Shown: positions 12,100 to 24,581 of the stretch, in pieces | Layout of the letters: each line of letters opens with the position of its first letter | How positions within the stretch are numbered: the first letter of the stretch is position 1 | Assembly: GCF_036785885.1 (NCBI RefSeq) | Contig: NC_092312.1 | Span: 19,424,001 to 19,488,000 of the forward strand | Direction of reading: 5' to 3' | From: Coffea arabica | Taxonomy: Eukaryota > Streptophyta > Magnoliopsida > Gentianales > Rubiaceae | DNA: 64,000 nt | Made by a program: the position numbers and the translations under genes | The notes under the pieces: model-generated | The model's database searches: none | Seen by the model: only the letters and a program-made list of their open reading frames with translations | What the model was told of the DNA's origin: nothing

Positions 12100-15000
12100 A
12101 TGGCTTATCCAATTTGCAAGGATTCGCGTGCACACCTGCCCGACCTTGAACAATGTGAAAAGGATGCGCTTGATGTTGAAACAGTTGATTTTGTTGCAGG
12201 AGGAGCACAATATGGTTTTCATGGGAGAGGAGTATACTTGACGTGGAAGGACGTTTGGGTGACAGTTTCCAATGTAAAAGAAGGCACCAAATCCTTTCTG
12301 CAAGGACTTAATGGTTATGCAACTCCCGGTCAGCTCCTAGCGATCATGGGTCCTTCTGGTTGTGGCAAATCAACTCTTCTGGATGCGGCAAATCAACTCT
12401 TCTGGATGCATTGTCTGGTAAAACAACAACTTAAAACTTTTTATTTTATTTTCTTTATACTTGTACTTGAACGTCAGCTCCTATTAAAAAGCCTGTTAAT
12501 TTTTTAACAGCACTGTCCATTAGAAAACTTAGCAACCGGACTGAATCTTTTGTAATTTTCTCCATTGGCGCAATATGGAAACTTGAATAATCATGGCCAA
12601 TCTGTTGATGTAGTGTTTTCCCATTCGAGGTTTTTCCTTTTATGTTCTAAACTTCCAATGTGTTGTTCATTTACATAGGTTTCTGGATGTGTAATCTTGA
12701 TTTCGTGCCACCCCAAAATGCAGCTGTTAATTTCCTCTCTGTACTTCGCATAACAAGTCCAAATCCTGGTTTCCACAAAATTCTGTCCCATTAATGTCCC
12801 TTTTCAAGTGTTTCAGTAGAAATTTTGGAATTTACTAGCAGAAACTGTCAACTCTTTCAGGGAGGCTAGGCACAAAGATGAAGCGGTGTGGCGAAATTCT
12901 GATTAATGGCCGACAACAAGAGCTTGCATATGGGACATCGGTATTTGCTCTTCTCCGCTGTTATCTTACAATGCCAATTACAAAACCACTCTAGTTCTAA
13001 CTTTTGCTATCACTTTTAGCCACTAAAGTTAAATTCTTGGTCTATGGAGATGAAAATTAAGAGCAGCTGCGCACGCGGATTTGGGTGATAATCATTGACA
13101 TCTATGCAAGAGCCAAAACATACTGAAATCAGATAAATAAATTGTTCCCAGAGACCATTTTATCACTTCTGTTGATGGCAGAAGAAAGTCAGATTCACAT
13201 CATGATTGACTACATGAATGGAGATGAACCCTGTTCCTTCTACTTGATTGGTAGAAAGGGGAAACCTTCTATACCTCTGGGATCACAGGAGCTCTTTCTT
13301 GCCATTCTCATTACTTAATCCTGATGGGATGTTTTCCCCCCTTCCTTGCTAGAAACCTGAGTTCGAGGGCGCAAATATAATGTAATTAATAAAATTGGGG
13401 CTCCTCAAGTTTTCAATTGGCCATAAAAATCACTTATAGCTAAAAGTACTATAAAATCTGTAATTCATTACCTTGTGCTTCTTTTAGGCCTACGTGACTG
13501 ATAATGACATCCTAACATGGACATTGACCGTTAGAGAAGCTGTCTACTATTCTGCTAACCTCCAACTGCCAAATGCAATGTCGAGATCAGAGAAAAAAGA
13601 GAGAGCAGAGAGAACGATAAGGGAAATGGGATTGCTTCCTTGCTTTGATACTAGAATTGGAGGCTGGGGCATTAAAGGCCTCAGTAACGGGCAAAAGAGG
13701 AGAGTGAGCATTTGCATGGAAATTTTGACGCGACCCAAGCTTCTCTTCCTTGATGAGCCAACAAGTGGACTCGACAGTGCTGCTGCATACTGTATTGTAA
13801 ATAGAATTGTTAGACTGGCTCGGCATTATGGGATGACTGTGGTAGCATCTTTGCATCAACCTAGCAGTGAAGCCTTCAAGCTCCTTGACAATCTTTGCCT
13901 CCTCTGTTTGGGTAGGACAATATACTTTGGACCTGCCTATGCTGCAAATCAGGTGAGTACAATATCCTAGAATTGTTAAACTGGCTCAGTGCCCCAGTAT
14001 CTTAGCTGACTTTGCTTTCTGAAGTTGAGATGTGAAATCCGTTTGAGTTGACTGATTTTTGCCTGCTTCAGTTTTTTGCAGGGAATGGCTTTCCATGTCC
14101 TGCTCTCCAGAATCCAGCAGATCATTATCTGAGGATGGTCAACAGTGATTTCAGTGAGGTACTTAGCCAGTTAACTTCACCCTTAGCCACTGCATAGAGC
14201 TTAAAGCTGTTCCAGGCCGGAGGTTGGGTTGACTCCCCTTTCCCACTTCCCCTTGTACGTTGTCATTTAGGTATCTGGTAATTGAATATAATGTGAAACC
14301 ATTTTAGGACATTCAATACGGTGCTGGAGGAAAGACAACCACAAGGGAAGTAATTGATATGCTGGCAGAATCTTATAGATCGTCTGATGCCTATAAAGAT
14401 ATCCTGAGACAAGCGGCAGAGATGGATAAACAAGTAAGCCACTTGAACTGATGGAAGACCTGAAGCAAAAGAAAAGCTTGCGCGATGTTTATTAACAATT
14501 GAATATTCTTTGACATGCTAAATTTCTCATTTATGAGGTGCAGAGCACTGGTACGATGGAGAAGAAGGGGAGCCCCGCAAGCTTCTTTATACACTGCCTC
14601 GTCCTCATTGAAAGGTCATTTCTGAATATGTACCGTGATGTAGGGTACTACTGGTTGCGCCTTGGTATAAACATTGCATTAGGTTTTGGGTTGGGTACCG
14701 TGTTCCATAATGTTGGAAACAGTTACAGCTCCATCAATGTAAGTTCAATCATCAATGTTTCTATTGACTAGGTAGGAGTTTCACGCCATGAATTTTTAAT
14801 GTTCTCAGATATTCACGTTTCCCATTTTTGTTTAGGCCAGAGGTTCTATGCTTATGTTTGTAGCATCGTTATTAACCATCATGGCTATTGGAGGGTTCCC
14901 ATCAGTTGTGGAGGACATAAAGGTTAGACCATTCATTTTATTATCAACTTTATGATCTCCCGGAACAATCTGTTGGATATGTTTTGCCTAATTAACATGT

Positions 15001-15601
15001 GTAGGTCTTCAAGCGTGAAAGATTAAATGGGCATTACGGTGTTGCAGCATTTGTTGTCAGCAATACAGTTTCTTCACTTCCTTTCTTGCTCCTAATATCT
15101 ATGATTCCTGGAGCAATTTCTTATTACCTTGTTGGACTTCAGCAGGGAAGTGACAGGTTTTTGTACTTCATAATGGTACTCATTGCATGTCTTATGTTGG
15201 TTGAGACCCTTGTGATGATTGTGGCGACCATAGTGCCAAATTTCCTCATGGGACTCATCACCGGTGCTGGACTTCAAGGTTTAATGATGTTAAGCGGCGG
15301 TTTCTTTCGACTTCCAAGTGATTTACCAAAGATTTTTTGGAAATATCCGATGTACTACATTGCCTTTCATAAGTATGCATATCAAGGACTATACAAGAAT
15401 GAATTCCAAGGGCTAGCATTTCCCAAAAATCTGTTGGCCGGAGGATCTTCTAATCTGGTAGATGGTGAAACTATTTTGAGGGATATCTGGCAGGTGGAGA
15501 TGGGTTACTCCAAGTGGATTGATCTGGAAATCTTATTTGGAATGGTGATATTGTACAGACTCTTACTCTTTGGGGCTATCAAGATTGCAGAAAAGTTTTA
15601 A
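12100..15601 (+). pseudogene. ABCG half-size ABC transporter, copy A; frameshifted in Walker A by a 23-bp duplication
   Basis: Copy A has the ABCG order: nucleotide-binding domain, then a six-helix membrane domain. Its coding exons are 12100-12417, 12861-12940, 13488-13952, 14072-14158, 14308-14433, 14544-14738, 14836-14922 and 15005-15601. Exons 2 to 7 (80, 465, 87, 126, 195 and 87 nt) match copy B exactly in size. In exon 1 a perfect 23-bp repeat (12364-12386 and 12387-12409) follows GPSGC, inside the Walker A codons. It shifts the frame, and translation would stop at a TAG just after entering exon 2, at about 107 residues. Downstream exons remain open: YVTDND, Walker [37 protein letters not shown]. 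The signature motif reads LSNGQKRR, not LSGGQKRR. The C-terminus (IAEKF) is about 14 residues shorter than copy B. The good state of the other exons suggests a recent lesion, or an assembly artefact. Confidence 0.88.
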
Positions 15602-17697
15602 CTTGTCAGGCTAGCACTATAATGGGGTTCGTTGGTTGGTTATGTTAGCGCGAAGCAGCAGTTTGTAAATTCCAAACTCCCACCAACAAGTAGGGTAGAA
15701 TGACACGAGTAGACGGCAATGACAGTTTCTAAGCAGTGCAAAAGTAACTGATTGAGATTCCATCACCTCTGGTGTCTTTAGTATCCCCAGAGATTGACGA
15801 AAAAGCATCTAACTTGATTTATGGTCTGCTAGATAACATAAAAAACGGTTGAAACTGAACCTTTTCAAATATTCAGATGTTCCGAGTGTTTGATAAATAA
15901 AAATCCATCTGCTGAACTTGTGTGTATTTTTTTCAGCACAAGAATCCTAACTGCATGCTTAATTCTGATAATAATCAATAGAATTACTTCAACTATCTTA
16001 TCTTATCTATCAAATCTACCCTTGTTTGTTAATTATATTCAAAATTGTTATCTAATTAAACAACTTGATATTCTCTATCTAACGATTTTTTGTTTTTCTT
16101 TTCTCCCTTTTTAATGACTTTCACATCTTCTCCATACTCCTCATACACTATCTTTCATCTTTTATACTAATTTGATTTAAAAAATAAATATTGTCATTTT
16201 CATACCTAACAATTTTAAGTTAAGTAAATCATAGGTTCTAATTCTTTTTGAATGAAAAGATATAAGGGCAAAATTGTCAAATTAAATTTATCAAACATTC
16301 AGTTATAAATATTTATCAAATAGTATAAATCGGTTTGGTATTGAAATTAAGACTTTCATATATTTCTTTTTGGTGCTTAAAATTCAGCAAATTAATTATT
16401 TCAGAATTCAAACTTTTGAATTCAGATTCAATTTTATCAACCGGAACCTTAGAAGTGATGCTAAATCTGGTGAGTTGCCTAGTTGCTTGGACTGCTGTCT
16501 AATCTAACTTGTTAATTCTGGTGGAGGGTTGTCCCAAGATCGTTGTTTAGAGGTCACTTCAGTGAGAAAATGAATCACTGGACGCCCAATAAGGCAAACA
16601 GCAATTAAACATCTTCCCATTTTCAGTTAGCTCTAAGTTGCTGAGCATTAAAAGCTTTTCATTAATATCCTTGTGTATACACCAATAATCATGATTCATA
16701 CATTTTCCTTGCCTTGTCTGTGGAAGAAAAAAAATCAGAACATCAGACACACTAGTTGATATTCCATTGATCCGAAGAACGCGCACAAGCTGATTGGGTG
16801 CCAAGATGACAGCTAAATGGATGGGCTACAGGAAGCCATCCATGCAGAGTAGCGCGCTAGCTAGTACTGCGATGACAACATGGCACCGGCAAAAAATGCA
16901 ATCAAACTCAGAACACAGCTACTAATAACTGCTAACTACTTAGGGTGCCCACATGATGGATGCGTGTGAAGAATAGATACAACTATTTTGCAAGACCGAT
17001 ACTTGAGGAATGAGCCTTTCGAGGTTTCAATTAATTTGATGCTGAAGTTGTCGCAGAACGGAATAACAAAGGCCGACGCGGAGAGTGCGTAACCTCAAAA
17101 GTCCTCAAGTACGAGACGACGAAGAAGACAACTCTTTGATGGGTTAATTTCATTTCAGAAGCCTCCCTTTAAGATTTCTGATAACTGCGGCCAGTGCCCC
17201 TCTAATTTGAATAATCACGCATGCACCCACTATTTGTATCTTAGGTAATCATTTGAAACTATTCATGGCCGAGATTTGACCACATCTCCTGCTGGATACA
17301 TCTTTCTGGTGAGTTTTATCTAACCATTAAGTGCTCATGCCAAAAGTACAATCTCAATCAAATGTAAATTCAATACAACGGGTTTATCTTCAAACAGTAC
17401 GTACGTAGTTATGCAATGTAAAAAGTATCCTTTTAGCGTTGGTAGCCAGCAACTTGATTGCAATAAAAAGATGATCTTGAGTTGCCTTCAAGCAGAAAGC
17501 ATGCAATTTAATGATTTACATGATCATCTTGAGATTTCAAGACCCTGCTTTAATGCATTAACAAGGACTCCTTGTGTTCGGCTTCAGAAATCACAATCAC
17601 CCATACAATCCAGCCCACCATGATTAAATCCATCTACTAATAAATCATTGAAACTACTCGCACCGATCAACTCCTTCTCTACTCCACTAAAATTATA
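15602..17697. other. intergenic between ABCG copies A and B; AT-rich repeat remnants
   Basis: No gene is recognised. From about 15870 to 16450 the DNA is AT-rich and contains strings such as GTTTGATAAATA, TTATCAAAC and CAGTTATAAATATTTATCAAAT, like the dispersed AT-rich repeat seen elsewhere in this window. Small open frames (16559-16804 minus, 17411-17623 plus) lack known motifs. Confidence 0.5.
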
Positions 17698-18030
17698 CTC
17701 CCTCCGTCCGTCCCACTTTAATAGTCCTGATTCTTTTTTCACACAGTTTAAGAAAAAGTAGTTAACTTTGTTGGAACAATTAATTTAGCTAGTTATTTTC
17801 CTAAAATACCCTCACATTAATTAGAGTGCAACTTTATGGGAGCTTGAATTGATGGTAAAAAAGGAATAAACTCTCATTAAATGGGGTAGGTTTATAGTAA
17901 CAACAACTTACATTGAATAAAGGTATTTTAGAAAAATTAAAATACAACTACATTCTTCGATTGGAAAGTGAACTATAATTTGGGACAGACGAAAAAGGAA
18001 AACAGGACTATCAAAGTGGGACGGATGGAG
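17698..18030. mobile_element. Stowaway-type MITE (Tc1/mariner), 333 bp, in the promoter of ABCG copy B
   Basis: The left end reads CTCCCTCCGTCCGTCCCACT and the right end is its near-complement (AGTGGGACGGATGGAG). The dinucleotide TA flanks both sides (17696-17697 and 18031-18032). CTCCCTCCGTC termini with a TA target duplication are the hallmark of Stowaway elements. The interior is AT-rich with no coding capacity. The right end lies about 20 bp before a run of TATATA and 104 bp before the ATG of ABCG copy B. Confidence 0.92.
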
Positions 18031-18049
18031 TAAATGGCATTGGTAGTCT

Positions 18050-18078
18050 TACTATATATACATATATATATATATTGT
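18050..18078 (+). promoter_or_regulatory. candidate TATA region of ABCG copy B
   Basis: A TATATATACATATATATATA run begins about 20 bp downstream of the Stowaway element and ends about 57 bp before the start codon at 18135. It is the only TATA-like sequence close to the gene. This rests on consensus and position alone. Confidence 0.45.
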
Positions 18079-18134
18079 ATCCTCAAAACTCCAATATTCC
18101 TAGCTAGCTCCCCTAGTCCCGAAACTACTTCAGC

Positions 18135-21100
18135 ATGGCTTGTCCAAATCTCGCCTCCCCATCTCGTCTTAGCAACGACGACTGTGCTGATGTGCTGATG
18201 AATTCGCCACATACTACTGTTTCAGAAATCAAGATTCCATTAGAGGTGGATGGAGATCATGAAGATGGAAAGGAAAATGCTGGTCCAGATTACTGTAAAT
18301 CTAACTCAAACAGCAAAGGCGTGTTTTTAACGTGGGACGACTTGTGGGTTAGTGTTCCTAATGGTAAGAAGGGGTGTAAAGCGATCCTTCAAGGGCTCAC
18401 GGGCTATGCACGTCCAGGTGAACTTTTAGCCATTATGGGTCCTTCTGGCTGTGGCAAGTCCACGCTGCTTGATGCTCTAGCAGGTGCTACGAGTCTTTTG
18501 CTCAATCTTTTACGTGCCAGAATTCACATGTTTCCTTGTTATATATCTCAAAACAATTACTCCCTCTAGGCTAGAAAAATTGGTATGCAGGGAGACATCC
18601 AACATCTACTTGCTTTGAAAGAACTTACATTTATACCAACTACTTCAGGCTTTTTAAAACCTCAGTCTGCAAGGCATCAAAACTTGGTCCTCGTAATCTA
18701 GATGGAAATACTAATGGCTTGGCCAAAACCCAATTAGATTGTCCTTTTCTTAGGCCTTAAATAACAAATATGGCAGGGGATTTTGTGGCATGAAACCCAG
18801 ACTAAAGTTCTTTCCAACTCTGTATGGTGGTATGCTTGTTTCAGGAAGGCTTGATTCAATATCAAAGCAAAGGGGGGAAATTTTAGTTAACGGCCGAATG
18901 CAACAGCTAGCTTATGGAACGTCGGTATGACCAATTTAATACTTCTTCTTCACCACGCTTTCAGCATGAGGCAATATATAGTAATGATGCACCACGCTTT
19001 CACCATGCTTATAGTAATGATGCATGAGGCAATACATTCTGACTAACAAACAAACGCACACCGTTTACCAGATTTATACGTGCCGAAGTCTGAAATTCTT
19101 TCCTGTCAGATTGGCTGATTTGATTGTCTTAAACATCATGATGTATTTTTATGTGGGATTTTTCTAGACACTTGTTACTACAATTAAATCGCATCCACCT
19201 ACCATATAAGTTATGCAAAACACAAAATAATATTATTGATTACTACTCTATCTTGCATTTATAGCTCCATCAACATCTGAATTGTATCTTCGGGCACTCT
19301 TAAGATAGAAAATTATCGATAATAACTTGGAATTTGAATCCAAACAAAAAAAGTAAAATAATTATACTTCATTTAATTATGGCATTTATGGGAGGGGGAA
19401 AGGGGAGCCACCCTCAAAAATTTTACAAATCTTTTTGTATTTCCTTAAAAGTTTATTAAAGTTTTCGCTTTTGTCTTTGTACAAATTAGACTTTGACCCC
19501 CCAAGATTTTTGGAAATACTTGTACATCCGTTTTCAATATTAAATATTTTCATGTATATCCTTAAAAAATTAGACTTTGCCCCCCGAGGTTTTTATGAAT
19601 CATTCCAGATTTTGGAAGGCGTGATTATAATCAAAATACAAAGAAATTTAGTAACAGATTTCTTGAAAGTTCTATATGTACGAGTCTTACCAAATGATAC
19701 TTTTTCTGTATTAAAGAAAAAGGATCTCTAAATGTATAGCCCTGTATAATCTTTTTCTTTTTTCAGGCTTATGTGACTCAAGACAATATCCTGACATGGA
19801 CTTTAACCACAAGAGAAGCTGTATACTACTCCGCTCAGCTCCAACTGCCTAACACTATGTCAAAGGCAGAGAAAATAGACAGAGCAGACAGGACGATCAG
19901 GGAAATGGGATTGCAGAGTTGTATTGACACCAGAATTGGAGGCTGGGGAAGCAAAGGTCTCAGCGGTGGACAGAAAAGGAGAGTAAGCATTTGCATTGAA
20001 ATGTTGACGCGACCGAAGCTTCTTTTCCTGGATGAGCCGACAAGTGGACTCGATAGTGCTGCTTCATACTATGTCATGAATCGAATTGTTGAACTTGCCA
20101 AGGAATATGGGATGACAGTAATAGCATCAATGCATCAGCCTAGTACAGAAGTCTGCAACCTACTTGACAACCTTTGTCTCCTTTCCTTAGGTAGGACCAT
20201 ATACTTTGGGCCTTCCTTTGCAGCAAGTCAGGTGAGTATGATTAGTGTTGGACTTTGGTTTTTGGTTGCTTTGATCTGAGAGAAAATAGTTATTGCGGAT
20301 GACTAATTTTTGTTGTCAATTTAGTTTTTTACAAGGAATGGTTTCTCTTGCCCTGGTCTACAAAATCCAGCCGATCACTATATAAGAATGATAAACACAG
20401 ATTTCGATGAGGTAAGTGTATAACAGCCCTTTTCTAAGTTATGCAGCACTCCTCTATAGTATATGGGGTGTCAAGCTTATAATTTCGGTAAACATCGAAA
20501 CCATGTGTAGGACATTGAGTCAGCTGCTGAAGGAAAGACCACCACAAGGGAGGCGATCGATAAGCTTGTCGATTCTTACACATCATCTGATATATATAAC
20601 CTGACCCTGAGTGTAGTAGCACAGATAAATGGACAAGTAAGCTCTCCTGAACAAGCTAGAAGCGATAGTATATGAAAGTTTGAGCAACTCCTTTTACATT
20701 CTTCAATATGTTAAACCTTAAAAATGCAAATGTTGAATTAATGTATTGTAGCAACTTCGAGTGATGGCGAAGAAGAGGAGACGTGCTAGCTTCTTTATGC
20801 AGTGCCTTGTCCTGACAGAGAGGTCATTTGTGAATATGTACCGTGACCTAGGCTACTACTGGCTACGTCTTGCTATATACATCACTTTAGCTTTTGGCTT
20901 AGGTACCGTCTTCTACAATGTTGGAAACAGTTACAACTCCATTAATGTAAGCCAAATCTTTCGTATGCATTTAGCAGTTTTTCTAATTTTACTTCCCCCT
21001 GCATCCATATTCTACTATTTGGAAATGCTTGTTACCATTTTGTTCAGGCAAGAGCCTCAATGCTCATGTTTGTAGCATCATTATTGACTCTCTTGAGTAT

Positions 21101-21860
21101 TGGAGGTTTCCCATCATTTGTGGAGGAAATAAAGGTCAGAAGAACATTCATTTTTTGCTCTATTTCTGTCACAGAACAACCATCCTGATTAATTTTGTGA
21201 AGTAAATGCATACAGGTTTTTCAACGAGAAAGATTGAATGGGCACTACGGGGTTGCAGCATTTGTTATTAGCAACACAGTTTCATCAGTTCTCTTCCTGT
21301 TCCTCATAGCTGTCATTCCCGGAGTGATTGCTTATTATCTGGTAGGACTGCACCGGGGAACTGAAAGATTTCTCTACTTCACTATGGTACTCTTTGCTTC
21401 TATTGTGTTGGTTGAAGGCCTCATGATGATTGTAGCAAGTTTGGTACCAAATTTCCTAATGGGATTGATTATTGGGGCTGGTACTCAAGGTGTAATGATG
21501 CTGAGTGGCGGTTTCTTTCGTTTACCAGATGATCTGCCAAAAATATTTTGGAAATATCCAATCTACTACATTTCCTTCCATAGGTATGCATATCAAGGCC
21601 TATACAAGAACGAGTTTGAAGGGCTGAAATTTCCCAGTAATGAGTTGATGATGGGTGGATCTTCTCTGATTGATGGTGAAACTATTTTGAGAGATACATG
21701 GCAAGTTGAGAGGGGCTACTCCAAGTGGATTGATCTGGCAATCTTGTTTCTAATGGTGATCATATACAGGCTCTTATTCTTCGGGATAATCAAAGTAAGA
21801 GAAAGCATTAAACCTCTGGTCAAACGTTTTCACCTGGGGCTTTCGTATAAGAAAGAATGA
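18135..21860 (+). CDS. ABCG (WBC) half-size ABC transporter, copy B, intact
   Basis: This is a plasma-membrane-type half-transporter that should act as a dimer. It resembles the ABCG11/12/13/15 clade, whose members export cuticular lipids; the substrate here is unknown. Exons are 18135-18483, 18845-18924, 19767-20231, 20325-20411, 20511-20636, 20752-20946, 21048-21134 and 21216-21860, giving 677 residues with every junction GT-AG and in phase. A variable N-terminal tail of about 60 residues leads to VFLTWDDLWVSV. Walker A GPSGCGKS is at about residues 102-109, the Q-loop at YVTQDN (about 144), signature LSGGQKRR at about 208, Walker [14 protein letters not shown] (Asp about 232) and the H-loop His at about 266. 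The membrane domain follows from about residue 385: [75 protein letters not shown]. The C-terminal tail is basic (KRFHLGLSYKKE). It is the middle copy of the tandem array. Confidence 0.95.
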
Positions 21861-24000
21861 TTTGTGAATTGCTCACTAGGCTACTTCAAAGGGCCAAGAG
21901 AAAGAAGCTCTGGCTGGAGATTTAATAGGTTCTGTATCAGACTCGTTTCGTTAGTCTCAGTAGTATGTTACTTACTGGCCTAACATCAATCTTAGCATGT
22001 CCAAATATTAAGGTGAGTCTTTATTTCTCTTGTTGGAAGCAAGAACCATCCTGGAGTTGGATGAGTTGAACTAAATATAATTGAGAAAGTTTTAGCTGTT
22101 AATCACTAAAGCGAACCGCTTCAATTTTTACAAATAAATTATCCGTCAAAGAAATCACGATCGTCATTCTTCGAATCTATTTCTTTAAGAGCAACGAATT
22201 TGCACGTGATCCAAAAGATGTCGTCATGAAGCCAAATATATTACTCCCCGGAAGGGAAAAAGGGTTACGTTTAAGGTGCGTTTAATAAAACTGAAATTTG
22301 AAATTTAAAATCTGAAATCTGAATCTATTAAGTTATTGAATTGTTAAACATTAAATCTAATACATTTAAGTGCATATTACATTCAATGATAAATAAATAG
22401 CTTAACACTTAATTTTGGAAGCAAATTTTGTCTACAAAATTCAGTACCATTTAGTTAATTCAGATATTTAATTTTTGGTTATCAAATAATCTGAATATAT
22501 TGAAATCTAAATCCATTAAATTTAAGTACTGAAGTGGATTACTTCTCCTCGGTCCTCACAAATCGCTAGTAGAATGCCAAGATGGTTCGTAGCTCTACAC
22601 AATCCCATTAAATTCCTCCAACCCAACTAGAATGCTTCTTACGGAAACGAGAACTTGAGAAATTAAACCTAATCCTAGAACAGTACTCAAAAGCCGGCAA
22701 CTCTTGAGCATGTCCCAGGGACTTAACTACCCAACCCCCAATCCCCCCAAGACCGATGTGGGATAGAAACCCCAACAGGGGCCAAGCCCAGAACTAGAAT
22801 GCATTCCGTGGAAAACAGAAGCTACAGTAAGAACTTCCAGGGCTGACGTCAATTTCAGTATTTTACCTGCTCGTTCGCTGGCCTAGCAGTGATAAGACAA
22901 GTAGAACTATTAGTGCAAAAATGGAAGGTGACGAAAAGTGTAACATGTGTAGGCATGGACCGGGGCAAGAAGCAACTGTCCCGAAGATTACGTGTATTTT
23001 ACACACGACATAATCGTGTTTACATGCAGTATAACTTATTTTTAATAATGTGTAATTTTAAAATAAAATTTTGTGAATTTCACGCATATTAAAAAAGAGA
23101 TACAAGATGAAATCTGAACCTTACAATTTTTTTTTATCAAATCTTGGCCGTGACCTACCAGGGACGGCTACTTCTCTTCCGTGTAGGCATGGTATCTGTT
23201 TCTTATACACGTGTCATGGGACCTTTCCAAAAGGAGGAAACTCTAAAAAGTTTCTTGCATATTACCTGAATTTTATTTTTTAATTATATAATAAGCATGT
23301 TGTGCAACAAAAATATATATACGATAAGGTATGCAAAATGATTTTTTGGGGCATGCAAGAAACGTTCTCCACCTAGAAAATATAATAGCAAGATATGATA
23401 CGTACGCTACAAGAAGAATCTGTGGATTCATAAGAAAAGATCAAAACTATCATTACCAAAACCAGTAGTCTGTTACTTGCAAACTATACGTTGGAGGATA
23501 TATCTTATTAACATATATAGTAAATGTGTGAATGCCAATCCCTCCAATTGAACCCAATTGCTGACGTGGCGTGCTGTGATTGGCTGATTGATGGTAGTCC
23601 TCCGTTGATTGAGCTGATGAATTGAATTGAGGACAAAATTGAGATTTCACGCCTTGATGAATAGGTAGGGTTCCTGAGGGTCTTCACTTGCGCCGCTCAT
23701 ATACTCTTGCTTCTGCTCCGTCTTTCTTCCTTTCTTCTCCGATTCTTTCTCCCTTTCTCCTTTCTTTGTCTTTCACTTCTTCTCTTTCTTCTTTAATTGA
23801 ACATTAAATAACAGTGCAAGACAAAACAAAGGTCACACGTTGGGCTTCTTCTTATCTTACAAGTTAAAGGGTATCTCCAGAGCTTCTCTTCCCTTCCATT
23901 TTTCTTTTCTTTGTTCCTTTCTTTGGGAAGAAAATAAGATTCGGGATTTTCTCTCCCAGAAATGTCAAAATGTTTTTCCTCCTCTTAGTTTCTCTTCATC
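21861..24000. other. intergenic; dispersed AT-rich repeat and possible retrotransposon remnant
   Basis: An AT-rich repeat of about 270 bp at 22275-22550 has related sequence near 49815-50015 and, inverted, near 56050-56330. Shared strings include AATCTAATA(C/T)ATTTAA, GTCATTTA or CCATTTAGTTAATTCA, and TTTTTGGTTATCAAA. Around 22735-22775 the string GACCGATGTGGGATAGAAAC resembles a motif common in plant LTR retroelements, but I could not define an element. A C/T-rich tract at about 23700-23800 looks like a 5' leader. No complete gene is recognised. Confidence 0.45.
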
Positions 24001-24244
24001 TCTCCAGTCTTTTTCTACACCGCCATCTACCCATTCTTTCTTCCTCTCATCAGTTGAATCATGAGTACACTGGATCATCCACCATTATAAAAGCAATATA
24101 TATATATATATATATATATATATGGAGATCATTTTTCCCTTTTAAACTTTTCTTCATCTCCTTCTCAGAAATTGTCATCTTTATCGGTGATTTTTGTGGG
24201 TTTTTTTTTCCTAATACTCGATTGTACTTTCTATGGTGCTGTAG

Positions 24245-24581
24245 GTGAAAAGGTTGAATATTTACATGGACTACAGATTCAAGGTAAGTGTCTTCCACGA
24301 CTTTTCCTTATCTTTAAAATCCAGATTCAAGCAAATTCTTTTTCTCGTATGCTTTTACTCTCATCTCTAAGATTTTTTTTTTCTGTTTTTTCGTATTGCT
24401 TTAAGAAGGAATAATTTGACTTCCCTATAATGTATTGTGCTCTTTATGATGTTTTGGTGAAACAATTTTTTGTTTTCGTTTTGGGTTTTTTGCTGTTGCT
24501 GTAATTTAGGGATTTTTTTTTTATGGAGAGCAGTGAAGGAGGGGATGATAATGTTCTGGACGGTTTAGCAAGTCAAAAAAG
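24245..24581 (+). pseudogene. possible 5' end of an unidentified gene (leader exon and short first coding exon), no downstream exons found
   Basis: Following the pyrimidine-rich leader there is a good leader exon at about 24245-24283 (TGTAG| before it, AAG|GTAAGTG after it). A second candidate exon runs from about 24510 to 24581 between TTTAG and AAG|GTTTGC, and contains an ATG at 24523 opening MESSEGGDDNVLDGLASQK. I do not recognise the protein. No convincing continuation appears before the hAT element at 25.86 kb. It may be a truncated gene, a fragment carried by a mobile element, or chance. Confidence 0.3.

Noticed and set aside
19435-19731. 98-codon frame within intron 2 of ABCG copy B
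   Set aside because: It is low complexity and contains two imperfect copies of a TTAGACTTTG.CCCCC motif typical of decayed repeats. It lies within an intron between well-defined exons.
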